Assembly (NCBI GenBank): GCA_039819485.1
Contig: JBCBRY010000004.1
Span: forward strand, 62,001-126,000
Direction of reading: 5' to 3'
DNA: 64,000 nt
Source of the DNA: UBA6168 sp039819485
Lineage (GTDB): Bacteria; Bacteroidota; Bacteroidia; Chitinophagales; Saprospiraceae
Each line of letters opens with the position of its first letter. Position 1 is the first letter of the stretch. Positions 45,270 through 55,005 of the stretch are shown here, in pieces. The notes under the pieces were generated by a model. The model saw nothing but the letters and a program-made list of their open reading frames with translations. It was not told the origin of the DNA and ran no database searches. The position numbers were made by a program, and so were the translations under genes.

Positions 45270-48200
45270 ATGAAGCGTAAAATTCTGACATTTAGGACGA
45301 TGTCAATTTTCGTGCTTTCCATCCTTTGTGGAACTGGTCTATTTGCTCAGCGGCAGATAACTGGTACTGTTTCCGACGATGTTGGTCCTTTGATCGGTGC
45401 GACAGTCGTCATCCAGGGTACTTCGACGGGAACGGTTACGGATATTGACGGTTCATTTTCTATTGAAGCCAATACCGGCGATGTATTGGATATTTCCTAC
45501 ACCGGTTATGCTCCTACGCAAGTTACTGTTGGTGCGGAAAACAACATTATCGTTATCCTTGAAGAAGGGATTACCGTACAGGAAGTCGTAGTCACTGGTT
45601 ATTCGGTTGATACCCGAAGGAGTACTCCCGGATCTGTATCTACGGTGAATGCCAAAGACCTGACCGTGCAGCCTTCCGGTAATGTTGAGCAGCAATTGCA
45701 GGGACGGGTAGCTGGGGTAACTGTCATTACAAACGGTCAGCCTGGTACCACCAGCCAAGTAAGGATACGTGGTTTTGGTGCTTTGGGAGGTAACGAACCA
45801 CTCTATATAGTGGACGGTGTGCCTGTTGGATCTACTGATTTTCTTTCACCGGACGACATCGAAACGACTACCGTATTGAAAGATGCCACATCAGCATCTA
45901 TTTATGGTGCACGTGCCGCTGGTGGTGTAATTGTTTACACTACTAAACAAGGCAAAAAAGGAAAACAACCTTTGAAAGTAACTTATGATGGCATGTTTGG
46001 GGTCACCACCCCGGGTTCTGCCCCTCCAATTTTAAATCCGCAAGAACAGGCTGAATGGACTTGGGCAGCCATCCGCAACGGTGCCATCCAAAACGGGGAA
46101 GACCCAAACTATGACCACCCTCAGTACGGTACAGGCCAAACTCCTGTGCTCCCTGATTATATTAAAGTAGGTGACCAAGACGGGGTGATCGGCACCGTTG
46201 ACCTGGCCGCTGAGGCAGCCAATTACAATGCCGATCCTTTTGCGGGGCCTATTTATCAAGTGGTCAGAGCCAATAAAGAAGGAACAGACTGGTACGATGC
46301 GATTACTCGAAACGCACTGCTGAACCGCCACAGCCTTGGGTTTTCTGGAGGCACTGAAAAAAGTCGCTTTTTCGCTGGCTTGGGCATGCAGGAGCAAGAA
46401 GGTATTATCAACCACCAGAAGTTCTCCCGCTACACTTTCCGCGTCAATACCGAATTTGACATCCTCCCAACCTTGCGTTTCGGAGAGAACATTCAAGGGA
46501 CTTACCGCGCCGCCCGTTTGCTCTTAGGTGATGGTGGGGGAGCGGGTTCTTCTGATGATGAAAACGTGATCTTGGATGCTTCCCGGATGTCTCCTCTCAT
46601 TCCATTGGAAGATGAGTTTGGCGGTTACGCAGGTACCCGTGCAAATGGCTTCAACAACCCGGACAACCCAGTAGCTCAACTAGACGGAGCCAAAAACGAT
46701 CGAGCCTTTGCTGCTGAAGTTTTTGGAAACATATATCTTGAGTTCGAACCCATTGAGGGCCTCACCTTCCGTACCAGTTACGGTGGCCGCTACCAAAATT
46801 TCAACTCCCGCAACTATACCCGTAGGGAGTACGAAAACCAAGAGAACAATGGTTCCTTTGGATTTTCTCAAAATTCTAGCTTTAATACTTCTTGGGTTTG
46901 GACAAACACCGCCAACTATAAACAGAACTTTGGCATCCACGCCGTTGATGTATTGGTCGGTCAAGAAGCCTTGAACGTGGGAACAGGCAGAGGTATGTCG
47001 AGTTCAGGTATCGATCCTTTTTCCCGGAGTGTTGACTTTGTAGGCTTATCCACTCTTAGCTCTACCAACCCCCCACAAGGAGGTCATTCGGACGGGATCA
47101 ACTTTTCTTCTTATTTTGGAAGGCTCAACTATACCTATAATGACCGATACATCATTTCAGCGGTGGTCAGAAGGGATGGTTCTTCCCGTTTTGGTGCGGA
47201 AAACCGTAATGGTACTTTCCCCGCCTTCTCTGCTGCATGGCGTATTTCTTCTGAAGATTTCATGGGTGGCATTGATTTTATTGACGACCTGAAAATACGT
47301 GCTGGATACGGTATCATGGGTAATTCAAATAACGTTGCTCCAAACAACCAGTTCAGTTTGTTCGGAACAAGTATCCTCAATTCAAGTTATGATATCGGCG
47401 GTACCAACAACAGTGCCGCAGGAGGTTTTTACCGCACCAGAATCGGTAACCCATCAGCAAAATGGGAAAAGGCCATCACTTCCAACATCGGTTTTGATGC
47501 CTTGTTGTTCAATGGTAAATTGGATGTCGGGATCGAATTTTGGAGAAAAGAAACCGAAGACTTGTTGTTCCAGGTACCTATAACTGTCCAGTCGGGCATA
47601 TTCGCTGACGCACCTTCCGTCAATGTAGGTAAAATGGAGAACAAAGGGATAGATTTGAAAATAATCACCAAAGGCAGGGTTCGTGACCTTGGTTATGAAA
47701 TCACTTTAAATGGTGGCTTCCTCAGCAACGAGATTGTAGAACTGTCACCAGGGGTAGAAAGTCTGCCTAACAACAGTTCTGATTACCGGGGCATCGTTCC
47801 TGTATTGAACCAGGTTGGTCAGCCTCTTTCTGCGTTTTATGGTTATGATGTGCAAGGGCTTTTTGCCGACCAGGCTGAAGTAGATGGCGCTGCTGCTCAA
47901 GAAGGCGCTGCTCCCGGTCGTTTCCGTTTCCGTGATATCAATGGCGATAATGTTATCGACATCAACGACCGTACTACATTGGGTGACCCAGTCCCTGATT
48001 TCACAGGTGGATTGACCATTTTGTTGAACTATAAAAATTTCGACCTTGAAATTTATTCCTTTGCTTCCATTGGCAATGAAATTTTCAATGTATCCAAAGT
48101 CTTTACTGATTTTTATCCATTGTTCCCCGGTGCTGCCATCAGCGAACGGGTGAAAGATTCTTGGACTTTTGACGACCCAACTGGTGAGATACCTATTTTC

Positions 48201-48497
48201 GAGACTGCTTCCAACTTCAGTACAAACACTCAGTCTAATTCATTTTATGTGGAGGATGGCTCTTATTTCAGGTTGCAAAACCTCACATTAGGTTACAACA
48301 TTCCTAGGAATGTTGTGAATGGGTGGAACATGTCAAAACTTCGTGTTTTTGCAAGTGTCAACAACCTCTTCACAATTACTGGATATAGTGGGCTTGACCC
48401 AAGTGTCGGCGGTGCTGCAGATACCAACTTTGGTGTCGATTTGGGTAACTATCCAATTACACGTAGTTGGACATTTGGTGTTAATGTTGGTTTCTAA
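45270..48497 (+). CDS. SusC/RagA-family TonB-dependent outer-membrane transporter
   Basis: 1075 residues: a signal peptide (to GTGLFAQ), a CarboxypepD_reg-like domain (about 27-110: ITGTVSDDVGPLIGATVVIQG), the TonB-box region, a plug domain (SVSTVNAKDLTVQPSGNVEQQLQGRVAGV ... YIVDGVPVG) with the Bacteroidota 'PLYIVDG' signature, then the barrel to the C-terminal Phe (FGVNVGF). It imports a substrate bound by SusD across the outer membrane, with energy from TonB. The susD gene follows after 48 bp. Downstream VCBS, heme c and thioredoxin proteins are not glycoside hydrolases, so the cargo may be a peptide, metal chelate or other non-glycan. The leader is long and structured. Confidence 0.97.
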   Translation: MKRKILTFRTMSIFVLSILCGTGLFAQRQITGTVSDDVGPLIGATVVIQGTSTGTVTDIDGSFSIEANTGDVLDISYTGYAPTQVTVGAENNIIVILEEGITVQEVVVTGYSVDTRRSTPGSVSTVNAKDLTVQPSGNVEQQLQGRVAGVTVITNGQPGTTSQVRIRGFGALGGNEPLYIVDGVPVGSTDFLSPDDIETTTVLKDATSASIYGARAAGGVIVYTTKQGKKGKQPLKVTYDGMFGVTTPGSAPPILNPQEQAEWTWAAIRNGAIQNGEDPNYDHPQYGTGQTPVLPDYIKVGDQDGVIGTVDLAAEAANYNADPFAGPIYQVVRANKEGTDWYDAITRNALLNRHSLGFSGGTEKSRFFAGLGMQEQEGIINHQKFSRYTFRVNTEFDILPTLRFGENIQGTYRAARLLLGDGGGAGSSDDENVILDASRMSPLIPLEDEFGGYAGTRANGFNNPDNPVAQLDGAKNDRAFAAEVFGNIYLEFEPIEGLTFRTSYGGRYQNFNSRNYTRREYENQENNGSFGFSQNSSFNTSWVWTNTANYKQNFGIHAVDVLVGQEALNVGTGRGMSSSGIDPFSRSVDFVGLSTLSSTNPPQGGHSDGINFSSYFGRLNYTYNDRYIISAVVRRDGSSRFGAENRNGTFPAFSAAWRISSEDFMGGIDFIDDLKIRAGYGIMGNSNNVAPNNQFSLFGTSILNSSYDIGGTNNSAAGGFYRTRIGNPSAKWEKAITSNIGFDALLFNGKLDVGIEFWRKETEDLLFQVPITVQSGIFADAPSVNVGKMENKGIDLKIITKGRVRDLGYEITLNGGFLSNEIVELSPGVESLPNNSSDYRGIVPVLNQVGQPLSAFYGYDVQGLFADQAEVDGAAAQEGAAPGRFRFRDINGDNVIDINDRTTLGDPVPDFTGGLTILLNYKNFDLEIYSFASIGNEIFNVSKVFTDFYPLFPGAAISERVKDSWTFDDPTGEIPIFETASNFSTNTQSNSFYVEDGSYFRLQNLTLGYNIPRNVVNGWNMSKLRVFASVNNLFTITGYSGLDPSVGGAADTNFGVDLGNYPITRSWTFGVNVGF

Positions 48498-48545
48498 CGC
48501 ATAACTTTGTGTAAACTTTAAAATTTTACTTATAAAAATAGAATT

Positions 48546-50300
48546 ATGCAAAAAGTAAAAATATTTATAGCATCCTTATTAGCCATGCTGGTTTTGATCA
48601 CAGCCTGTAAGGATGACTTCCTCGAAGTGGCTCCAACCGGGTCACTCAGTTCGGTAGAACTTTCTACCTTGCCGGGCCTTGAAGGCTCCTTGATCGCCGC
48701 TTATAGCATACTGCTGGGCCGTGGTGGTGGCCAAGATGGCAATGGCAATAATATTTTTGCCGATGGATTTTACGCTGATGCTTCCAATTGGTTTTGGGGC
48801 AGTGTATTGGGTGGGGAGGCCAACAAAGGCACCAATGCTGGTGACCAAGGACAGGTCAATGAAATTCAAATCTATGCTGCACAAACTACCAATGCTTCCG
48901 TATTTCAAAAATATGCAGCAAGTTATGAAGGGGTCTCCCGGTGCAACGCTACTTTGAGATTGATAGGTGTAGCAGAAGCAGATGGCATTGTATCGTCGGC
49001 TGACCTCACTAGGATTTCGGCTGAGGCCCGTTTCTTGCGCGGCCATTTCTATTTCGAGCTGAAGAAAAACTTCAATAATACGCCTTACGTAGATGAAACT
49101 TGGGACGAGGTCAGCACTGTGAGCAACGACCAGGATTTATGGCCTTTCATCGAAGCCGACTTCCAATTTGCATTCGACAACTTGCCAGAGACCCAAGGCG
49201 ATGCTGGCCGGGCAAATAAATGGGCTGCCGCAGCCTATCTCGGCAAAGCCTTCTTGTACCAAGGGAAATGGGCCGAGGCCAAGGTCATGTTTGATGATGT
49301 GATCACCAAAGGGGTGACTGCCAACGGTCAAACTTATGGCCTCAATGACAATTATGCTGAGGCCTTCCGTTCGACCAATGACAACAGCCTCGAATCTGTA
49401 TTTGCGTCCCAAGCTGCAGCAGGTACGGGAAGTGTTCAAAATGCAAACCCCACATTTGTGCTCAATTTTCCAAATGGTGACACTGGCCCTGGATGCTGTG
49501 GTTTTTTCCAACCAAGTATTGAATTGGGCAACTCCTTCCGCACTGATGCAAATGGTTTGCCTTTGCTCGACAATTCTTACAATGATCCAGGAAATGAAGT
49601 AGTTCAAGATCAGGGTATTGCTTCCGGGGATGCATTTACACCGGACGCGGGCAACCTTGACCCAAGGATTGACCATTCTATTGGTCGTAGGGGCATCCCT
49701 TACCTTGACTGGGGCATCCATCCCGGGCAAAGCTGGATTCGGGACCAACCTTATGCTGGCCCATATTCCCCTAAGAAGTTTATCTACTATCTATCAGGAA
49801 ACGGTGTGGAAAATGATTTAAGTTCTTGGACACCTGGCTATACTGCCGTCAATTACAACATTATCCGCTATGCCGATGTATTATTGATGGCTGCTGAGGC
49901 AGAAATCGAATTGAATAACCTGGATGCGGGACTTGGCCTAATTAATCAAGTTCGGGAAAGAGCTAAGAACTCACCTCTTTTAGATGCTAACGGTGATCCT
50001 GCTGCCAATTATGTGATCGAACCTTATGGTTCTTTTGCCAGCCAGGATCAAGCAAGAACGGCTGTCCGCTTTGAGCGTAAATTGGAACTTTCCGGTGAAG
50101 GCCACCGCAAGTATGATCTCGTTCGTTGGGGTATCGCAGAAGATGTACTCAATGCCTATTTAACATACGAAAGACCATTTCTTAATGACCCGTATGGAGG
50201 CGCTATTTTTACTTCAAACAATGATGAGTACCTACCGATCCCACAGAGTGAGATCGACCTGCAAGGTGCAGATGTTTTGATTCAAAACCCTGGGTATTGA
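48546..50300 (+). CDS. SusD/RagB-family surface lipoprotein
   Basis: 584 residues; lipobox ...LVLITAC with the lipidated Cys at 21. The N-terminal DDFLEVAPTGSLSSVELSTLPGLEGSLIAAYSIL is the SusD-like region, with TPR-type helices behind (ARFLRGHFYFELKKNF, WAAAAYLGKAFLYQGKW). The C-terminal SusD domain ends VRFERKLELSGEGHRKYDLVRWG ... YLPIPQSEIDLQG, the hallmark of the family. It caps the SusC barrel and captures ligand. Transcription probably ends at the strong hairpin at 50345-50414. It pairs with susC immediately upstream. Confidence 0.96.
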   Translation: MQKVKIFIASLLAMLVLITACKDDFLEVAPTGSLSSVELSTLPGLEGSLIAAYSILLGRGGGQDGNGNNIFADGFYADASNWFWGSVLGGEANKGTNAGDQGQVNEIQIYAAQTTNASVFQKYAASYEGVSRCNATLRLIGVAEADGIVSSADLTRISAEARFLRGHFYFELKKNFNNTPYVDETWDEVSTVSNDQDLWPFIEADFQFAFDNLPETQGDAGRANKWAAAAYLGKAFLYQGKWAEAKVMFDDVITKGVTANGQTYGLNDNYAEAFRSTNDNSLESVFASQAAAGTGSVQNANPTFVLNFPNGDTGPGCCGFFQPSIELGNSFRTDANGLPLLDNSYNDPGNEVVQDQGIASGDAFTPDAGNLDPRIDHSIGRRGIPYLDWGIHPGQSWIRDQPYAGPYSPKKFIYYLSGNGVENDLSSWTPGYTAVNYNIIRYADVLLMAAEAEIELNNLDAGLGLINQVRERAKNSPLLDANGDPAANYVIEPYGSFASQDQARTAVRFERKLELSGEGHRKYDLVRWGIAEDVLNAYLTYERPFLNDPYGGAIFTSNNDEYLPIPQSEIDLQGADVLIQNPGY

Positions 50301-50344
50301 TTTTGCCTGAGCATTAAATTTGGTTTAACTGTATATACCACTTA

Positions 50345-50414
50345 AAAGCTGGATGAGTATTTTTGTAAATGGTTGATTTAAAGACCAACTTAAATACTCA
50401 GCCAGCTTTTTTTA
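50345..50414 (+). terminator. Terminator after susD
   Basis: AAAGCTGGATGAGTATTT and AAATACTCAGCCAGCTTT pair at all but about one position around a ~30-nt loop, followed by TTTTATT. It lies 45 bp past the susD stop codon. Confidence 0.8.
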
Positions 50415-50474
50415 TTAAGTAAAATGAACAATTTTAAATCTTGGCACCTCTAAGTTGTGGAAGTAAGCAGATAG

Positions 50475-50591
50475 TCAAAAAAAATGACACTTTTCCTTTA
50501 CCTGAAAAAGATTTTTAAGGCTTGGAAATCAAACATTTGCCAAAATAAAAGTGTCATTTTTAGCGCTCTTTATTTTTGTCCAAGCACTTAA
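50475..50591 (+). repeat. Interspersed palindrome-ended repeat, copy 3
   Basis: Starts TAAGCAGATAGTCAAAAAAA (just upstream) and AAAAATGACACTTTT, ends AAAAGTGTCATTTTTAGCGC; the terminal 13 bases are perfect inverted repeats. The interior matches copy 4 at 62716 in most positions. A 35-codon ORF (ATG at 50485, TAA at 50590) runs through it. Confidence 0.9.
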
Positions 50592-50831
50592 AAGATTCAA
50601 ATAAACTACATTTAAGGTAATAAAAATTGCTTATTAAAAACCTGGCCCCTCAATGGGGTTTATTTATAGAATTTTTAGCTTAATACTTTTTTCCCTTCCT
50701 TTTTTTATTAATAGGCACAAAACTCCTTTTATTTGATTTAGTGGTATAATTTAATTATGACTTGAATCGGCCATTTTAAAATGGCCAATTTGGTCGATTA
50801 AATATTTATTAACATTTAAATAGTTAAAATC
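50592..50831. other. AT-rich leader before Cys-rich gene
   Basis: 240 bp of AT-rich DNA with no gene. It contains TTTGATTTAGTGGTATAATT-like promoter words but no convincing spacing. Confidence 0.4.
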
Positions 50832-51329
50832 ATGAAAACCTTTTTTTTTGTACCAGTATTCTTCCTGATGTTACTTGGAATTACAACAGATTCAAGTAAT
50901 TTTAATGCTACCGAAATTTCTGACATTAAAGTTGAAATTGATGAAAACGAAATCATTGATGCATTTACCTGCAACCCTTATGTTACTGTAACCTATAATA
51001 CAAGCACTCCCCCCGGTTACTGCAACACTTGTTCTAATTGTGGCTCAGGGTGTGAATCTTCATCAAACAGATGCCGTGGGGTTTTGGTAACAGCGAAGGT
51101 CAATTGGTCTTCCACTTTACCTGCTGGTTGGAACCTGCAATGGACCGTGCCAGGTGGTGAAGCTTGCTCTATTTCTAATTCTTGGACACTGTCTCCAACC
51201 GTAGGGTTTGATGTATGTAAAGCATCAGGAACTGGCAGCCAAACAGTTACGCTTAGACTTGTACTTTTACCGCCATGGCCATGTACACCCATCACTAAGG
51301 ATACGAATATTACTTATACTGTTTGCTGA
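50832..51329 (+). CDS. Small exported Cys-rich protein
   Basis: 165 residues: a signal peptide (MKTFFFVPVFFLMLLGITT), an acidic linker, then a Cys cluster (YCNTCSNCGSGCESSSNRCRG, about residues 62-82) and a beta-rich domain with further Cys. About ten Cys in the mature chain suggest disulfides or metal binding. No family is recognised. It sits between the susD terminator and the VCBS/ASPIC gene, on the same strand, and ends at a perfect 32-bp hairpin, so it is probably a separate transcription unit. A partner for the thioredoxin-like lipoprotein downstream (disulfide handling) is conceivable, but unsupported. Confidence 0.7.
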   Translation: MKTFFFVPVFFLMLLGITTDSSNFNATEISDIKVEIDENEIIDAFTCNPYVTVTYNTSTPPGYCNTCSNCGSGCESSSNRCRGVLVTAKVNWSSTLPAGWNLQWTVPGGEACSISNSWTLSPTVGFDVCKASGTGSQTVTLRLVLLPPWPCTPITKDTNITYTVC

Positions 51330-51401
51330 TCAATACTTCGGAATGACTTGGCAATAATTTAATGTTTGATTTTTTAAGTTTGTTCTTAAAGAATTCCTTT
51401 G

Positions 51402-51468
51402 TTATAAAATTACAAAAAGAAAGGGCAAGAAATTTTATTTCTTGCCCTTTCTTTTTGTAATTTTATAA
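51402..51468 (+). terminator. Perfect 32-bp hairpin after Cys-rich gene
   Basis: Left arm 51402-51433 and right arm 51437-51468 pair without mismatch around TTT; the core is GGGCAAGAAAT/ATTTCTTGCCC with CTTTTTGTAATTTTATAA beyond. Unusually long and perfect for a simple terminator. Confidence 0.85.
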
Positions 51469-51572
51469 GAAGAAACAGCAAAGTCGGAATATATGGAAAT
51501 TAAAAAAGGATATGTTTTCTTCGAGGAAATATAGACTGAATTTTCGACTAATTTAAATTCCTATTTTTTAAT

Positions 51573-54500
51573 ATGAGAAACAAGCTATTGACAAACCTGC
51601 TGACCTTTTCCTTCTTGTTATCCTTTTTTGCCTGCACTTCAGAAAAAAACAAAGTTGATCCAAATACAGAAAAAGACGCTCCTAAAATATTTAATCAACT
51701 GCCCAAAGAAAGAAGCGGAATTACTTTTTCCAATAATCTCCACGAGGATACCACCGTAAATTATTTCACCTATCCCTATATTTATATGGGAGGGGGGGTA
51801 GCCGTTGGCGATGTTAATAATGATGGCCTGTCCGATATTTATTTTACTGCCAATATGGAGGACAATAAACTGTATTTAAATAAGGGAGGGTTAAAATTCG
51901 AGGATGTTACCGATGATTCAGGAGTGGCGGGTGACGACCAATGGTTTACGGGTGTGACGATGGCAGATGTAAATGCAGATGGCTGGCTCGATATATATGT
52001 GAGCGTTTCGGGAAAATGGGCCTCTAAAAAAAATTTATTATTTATAAATAATGGAACGGATGAAAACGGAGTCCCAACGTTTACGGAAAGTGCGGAAAAA
52101 AGCGGCATTGCCGATGAAGGCAATTCCACACAAGGGACATTTTTTGACTACGATAAAGACGGAGATTTGGATTTATATGTAGCTAATTATCCACCAACCG
52201 GTTTTAAGACCCCTAATTTTTCTTATCAAGCTTTCATCCAAAAAAAATTACCAGAAAAATCAGATAAATTGTATCGAAACAAAGGTGATGGAACATTTGA
52301 GGATGTAACCGAAGAAGCTGGTGTATTGAATTTTGGATTATCCTTAAGTGCCACGGTGGGCGATTTTAATAACGACGGCTGGGAAGATGTTTATGTGTCC
52401 AATGATTTTGCCACGCCCGACTATTTTTATTTTAATAATGGGGACGGAACGTTTTCCGAAAGAATGAAAGAGACGATGCAACACACTGCTTTTTTCGGTA
52501 TGGGGGCCGACGTCGGTGACTTCAATAATGACGGCTTGCTGGACATTGTGCAAATGGATATGACCCCTGCCGATAACCGCAGGAACAAAGCAAATATGGC
52601 CAGTATGAACATTGCAGGATTTTGGGAGGTCGTAAGCATGGGCATGCACTTTCAATATATGCAAAACGTCCTGCAATTAAATAACGGCATCGGCCCTGAT
52701 GGCTTGCCGCATTTTAGTGATGTCGCTCGTTTTGCCGGCATTTCATCCACTGACTGGAGCTGGGCAACGCTCTTCGCTGACCTGGACAACGATGGCCGGA
52801 AAGATATTTTTATTACCAACGGAACCCGCCGCGATATCAACAATAAAGATTATTTTAATAAAATTGATAAAGCCACCCATCAGGAAAAACAAAAATTTAA
52901 TTACCTGGACCTGACCAAAAATATGCCCGCAGAAAAAGTGGATAATTACATGTTTAAAAATAATGGTGACCTCCGTTTTGAGAACGTCATCAAAGACTGG
53001 GGGCTGAGCTTTGAGGGCTACTCGAACGGAGCAGCTTATGCCGATCTGGATAATGACGGCGACCTTGAAATTATTATTAATAATATTGATGACCCGGCAT
53101 TTATTTTTGAAAATAAAACTGCCGATAATAAAATGGGCAATTATTTACGCGTCCAGTTAAAGGGGGCTGAAAAAAATACAATGGCGTTGGGGGCAAAAAT
53201 CTTGATTGAAAATAATGGGGAAAAATATTTGCAGCACCAAACGCTGAGCCGGGGCTTCCAGTCCTCAGTGGACCCCGTCGTTCACTTCGGTTTGGGGGAT
53301 CTGACCATGGTCGAAAAAGTAACTGTTACCTGGCCAGACGGAAAAACTGAATCTTTGGAAAATGTTGAAACGAACCAGTTGTTGAAAATTGATTATAAAA
53401 ATAATTTAGAGAACGCGTCCTATAAAAATTTAATGGCGGCTGATGCCATTTTTACAGATAAAACAGACGCGCTGGGAATTGATTATTTCCATATGGAAAA
53501 TGCGTACAACGATTATATCAAGGAAGTATTATTGCCGCACGGGTATTCAATGATGGGGCCAGGCCTGGCTGTCGGTGATGTGAACAGTGACGGATTGGAG
53601 GACTTTTTTGTCGGTGGCGCGGCTGGAAAAAGCGGTGCCTTGTTTTTACAAAACGAAAACGGGCAATTTAATCTTTCAAAAAATAACCCGTGGGCGGTTG
53701 ATAAAAGAAGCGAGGATATTGATGCATTGTTTTTTGATGCAGAAGGCGATGGCGATCTGGATCTGTACGTAGTCAGCGGAGGAAATGAAAATAAAAAAAA
53801 TCATCCAACTTATCAAGACCGTTTATATGTAAATACCGGTAATGGTTTTGAAAAATCAACAGATGCTTTGCCAGACATTTTATCGAGTGGATCAAGGGTT
53901 AAAGCGGCTGATTATGACAGCGATGGTGATCTGGATTTGTTTGTGGGTGGCCGCATCCTGCCACAGGAATATCCCTTGCCGGCAAAAAGTTTTATTTTAA
54001 AAAACGAAAGTGCTGATGGTGCAATTAAATTTTCGGACGTCACCGAAAATGTAGCCCCCAATTTATTAGAGGCTGGTCTGGTGACCGATGCGGTGTGGGT
54101 GGATTACGACCAGGATAATAATTTGGATTTAATTGTAGTAGGCGAATGGATGCCGCTTACTTTTTTAAAAAATAACGGAAATAAATTTATTAATAAAACA
54201 GAAGCATACGGACTGGAAAAAACCACCGGCTGGTGGTACAGTATTCTGGCCGATGATTTTGACAGTGATGGAGATGTGGACCTGGTCGCGGGTAATTTAG
54301 GTTTAAACTATAAATACCAGGCTTCGCCCAATAAATCATTTGATGTATATGCGTCCGATTTTGACAAAAATGGTACGCTCGATATTGTGCTTGGCTATTA
54401 TAATGAAGGTGTGCAATATCCGGTGCGCGGCCGCCAATGTTCTTCTGAACAAATTCCTGCCATTAAATATAAATTCAAAGATTATAATTCTTTTGCTTCC

Positions 54501-54947
54501 GCTTCGTTGGCCGATGTGTATTCGGAAGGGGATTTAAAAAATGCCCTGCATTACCAGGCTTGGAATTTTGCCAGTAGTTATGTAGAAAATAAAGGGAATG
54601 AAAAATTCGTCGTGAAGGATTTACCGAACGCCGTCCAAATAACTTCCATCAATGGAATCATTGCGGAAGACTTTAATATGGATGGCCATTTGGATTTGTT
54701 GCTGGCGGGCAATCTGTATTCCTCGGAAGTGGAAACGACCCGCAATGACGCCGGATATGGATTTTACCTGCAAGGAGATGGGAAAGGAAATTTTAAATCG
54801 GTCCCCAATTATCAAAGCGGTTTGTTTTTAAATTACGACACCAAAAACTTGGAAAAAATAAATACACCGAACGGTCCGGTCTATTTGTTTGCCAACAATA
54901 ATAATGTGTTAAAAGCAATTGCGAAAAAAACGGCATTGGTCAATTAA
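51573..54947 (+). CDS. VCBS/FG-GAP repeat lipoprotein with ASPIC/UnbV domain
   Basis: 1124 residues; lipobox LSFFAC (Cys at 21). Many calcium-binding DxNxDGxxDI sites form FG-GAP/VCBS propellers: VGDVNNDGLSDIYFTANM, ADVNADGWLDIYVSVSG, DLDNDGDLEIIINN and DSDGDVDLVAGNLG. In the middle (about residues 505-600) is the ASPIC/UnbV domain: YLRVQLKGAEKNTMALGAKILIENNG ... SRGFQSSVDPVVHFGLGD ... VTVTWPDGKTESLEN. A second propeller follows. This is the CRTAC1-like arrangement commonly found beside SusCD in Bacteroidota. It is surface-exposed, probably binding or presenting a ligand. The next gene, also VCBS-containing, lies 58 bp downstream. Confidence 0.92.
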   Translation: MRNKLLTNLLTFSFLLSFFACTSEKNKVDPNTEKDAPKIFNQLPKERSGITFSNNLHEDTTVNYFTYPYIYMGGGVAVGDVNNDGLSDIYFTANMEDNKLYLNKGGLKFEDVTDDSGVAGDDQWFTGVTMADVNADGWLDIYVSVSGKWASKKNLLFINNGTDENGVPTFTESAEKSGIADEGNSTQGTFFDYDKDGDLDLYVANYPPTGFKTPNFSYQAFIQKKLPEKSDKLYRNKGDGTFEDVTEEAGVLNFGLSLSATVGDFNNDGWEDVYVSNDFATPDYFYFNNGDGTFSERMKETMQHTAFFGMGADVGDFNNDGLLDIVQMDMTPADNRRNKANMASMNIAGFWEVVSMGMHFQYMQNVLQLNNGIGPDGLPHFSDVARFAGISSTDWSWATLFADLDNDGRKDIFITNGTRRDINNKDYFNKIDKATHQEKQKFNYLDLTKNMPAEKVDNYMFKNNGDLRFENVIKDWGLSFEGYSNGAAYADLDNDGDLEIIINNIDDPAFIFENKTADNKMGNYLRVQLKGAEKNTMALGAKILIENNGEKYLQHQTLSRGFQSSVDPVVHFGLGDLTMVEKVTVTWPDGKTESLENVETNQLLKIDYKNNLENASYKNLMAADAIFTDKTDALGIDYFHMENAYNDYIKEVLLPHGYSMMGPGLAVGDVNSDGLEDFFVGGAAGKSGALFLQNENGQFNLSKNNPWAVDKRSEDIDALFFDAEGDGDLDLYVVSGGNENKKNHPTYQDRLYVNTGNGFEKSTDALPDILSSGSRVKAADYDSDGDLDLFVGGRILPQEYPLPAKSFILKNESADGAIKFSDVTENVAPNLLEAGLVTDAVWVDYDQDNNLDLIVVGEWMPLTFLKNNGNKFINKTEAYGLEKTTGWWYSILADDFDSDGDVDLVAGNLGLNYKYQASPNKSFDVYASDFDKNGTLDIVLGYYNEGVQYPVRGRQCSSEQIPAIKYKFKDYNSFASASLADVYSEGDLKNALHYQAWNFASSYVENKGNEKFVVKDLPNAVQITSINGIIAEDFNMDGHLDLLLAGNLYSSEVETTRNDAGYGFYLQGDGKGNFKSVPNYQSGLFLNYDTKNLEKINTPNGPVYLFANNNNVLKAIAKKTALVN

Positions 54948-55005
54948 AATAAAATGGCAGGATCTGCCGGAGCAAAAAAAAAACTGATCCTTAATTATTC
55001 GTAAA

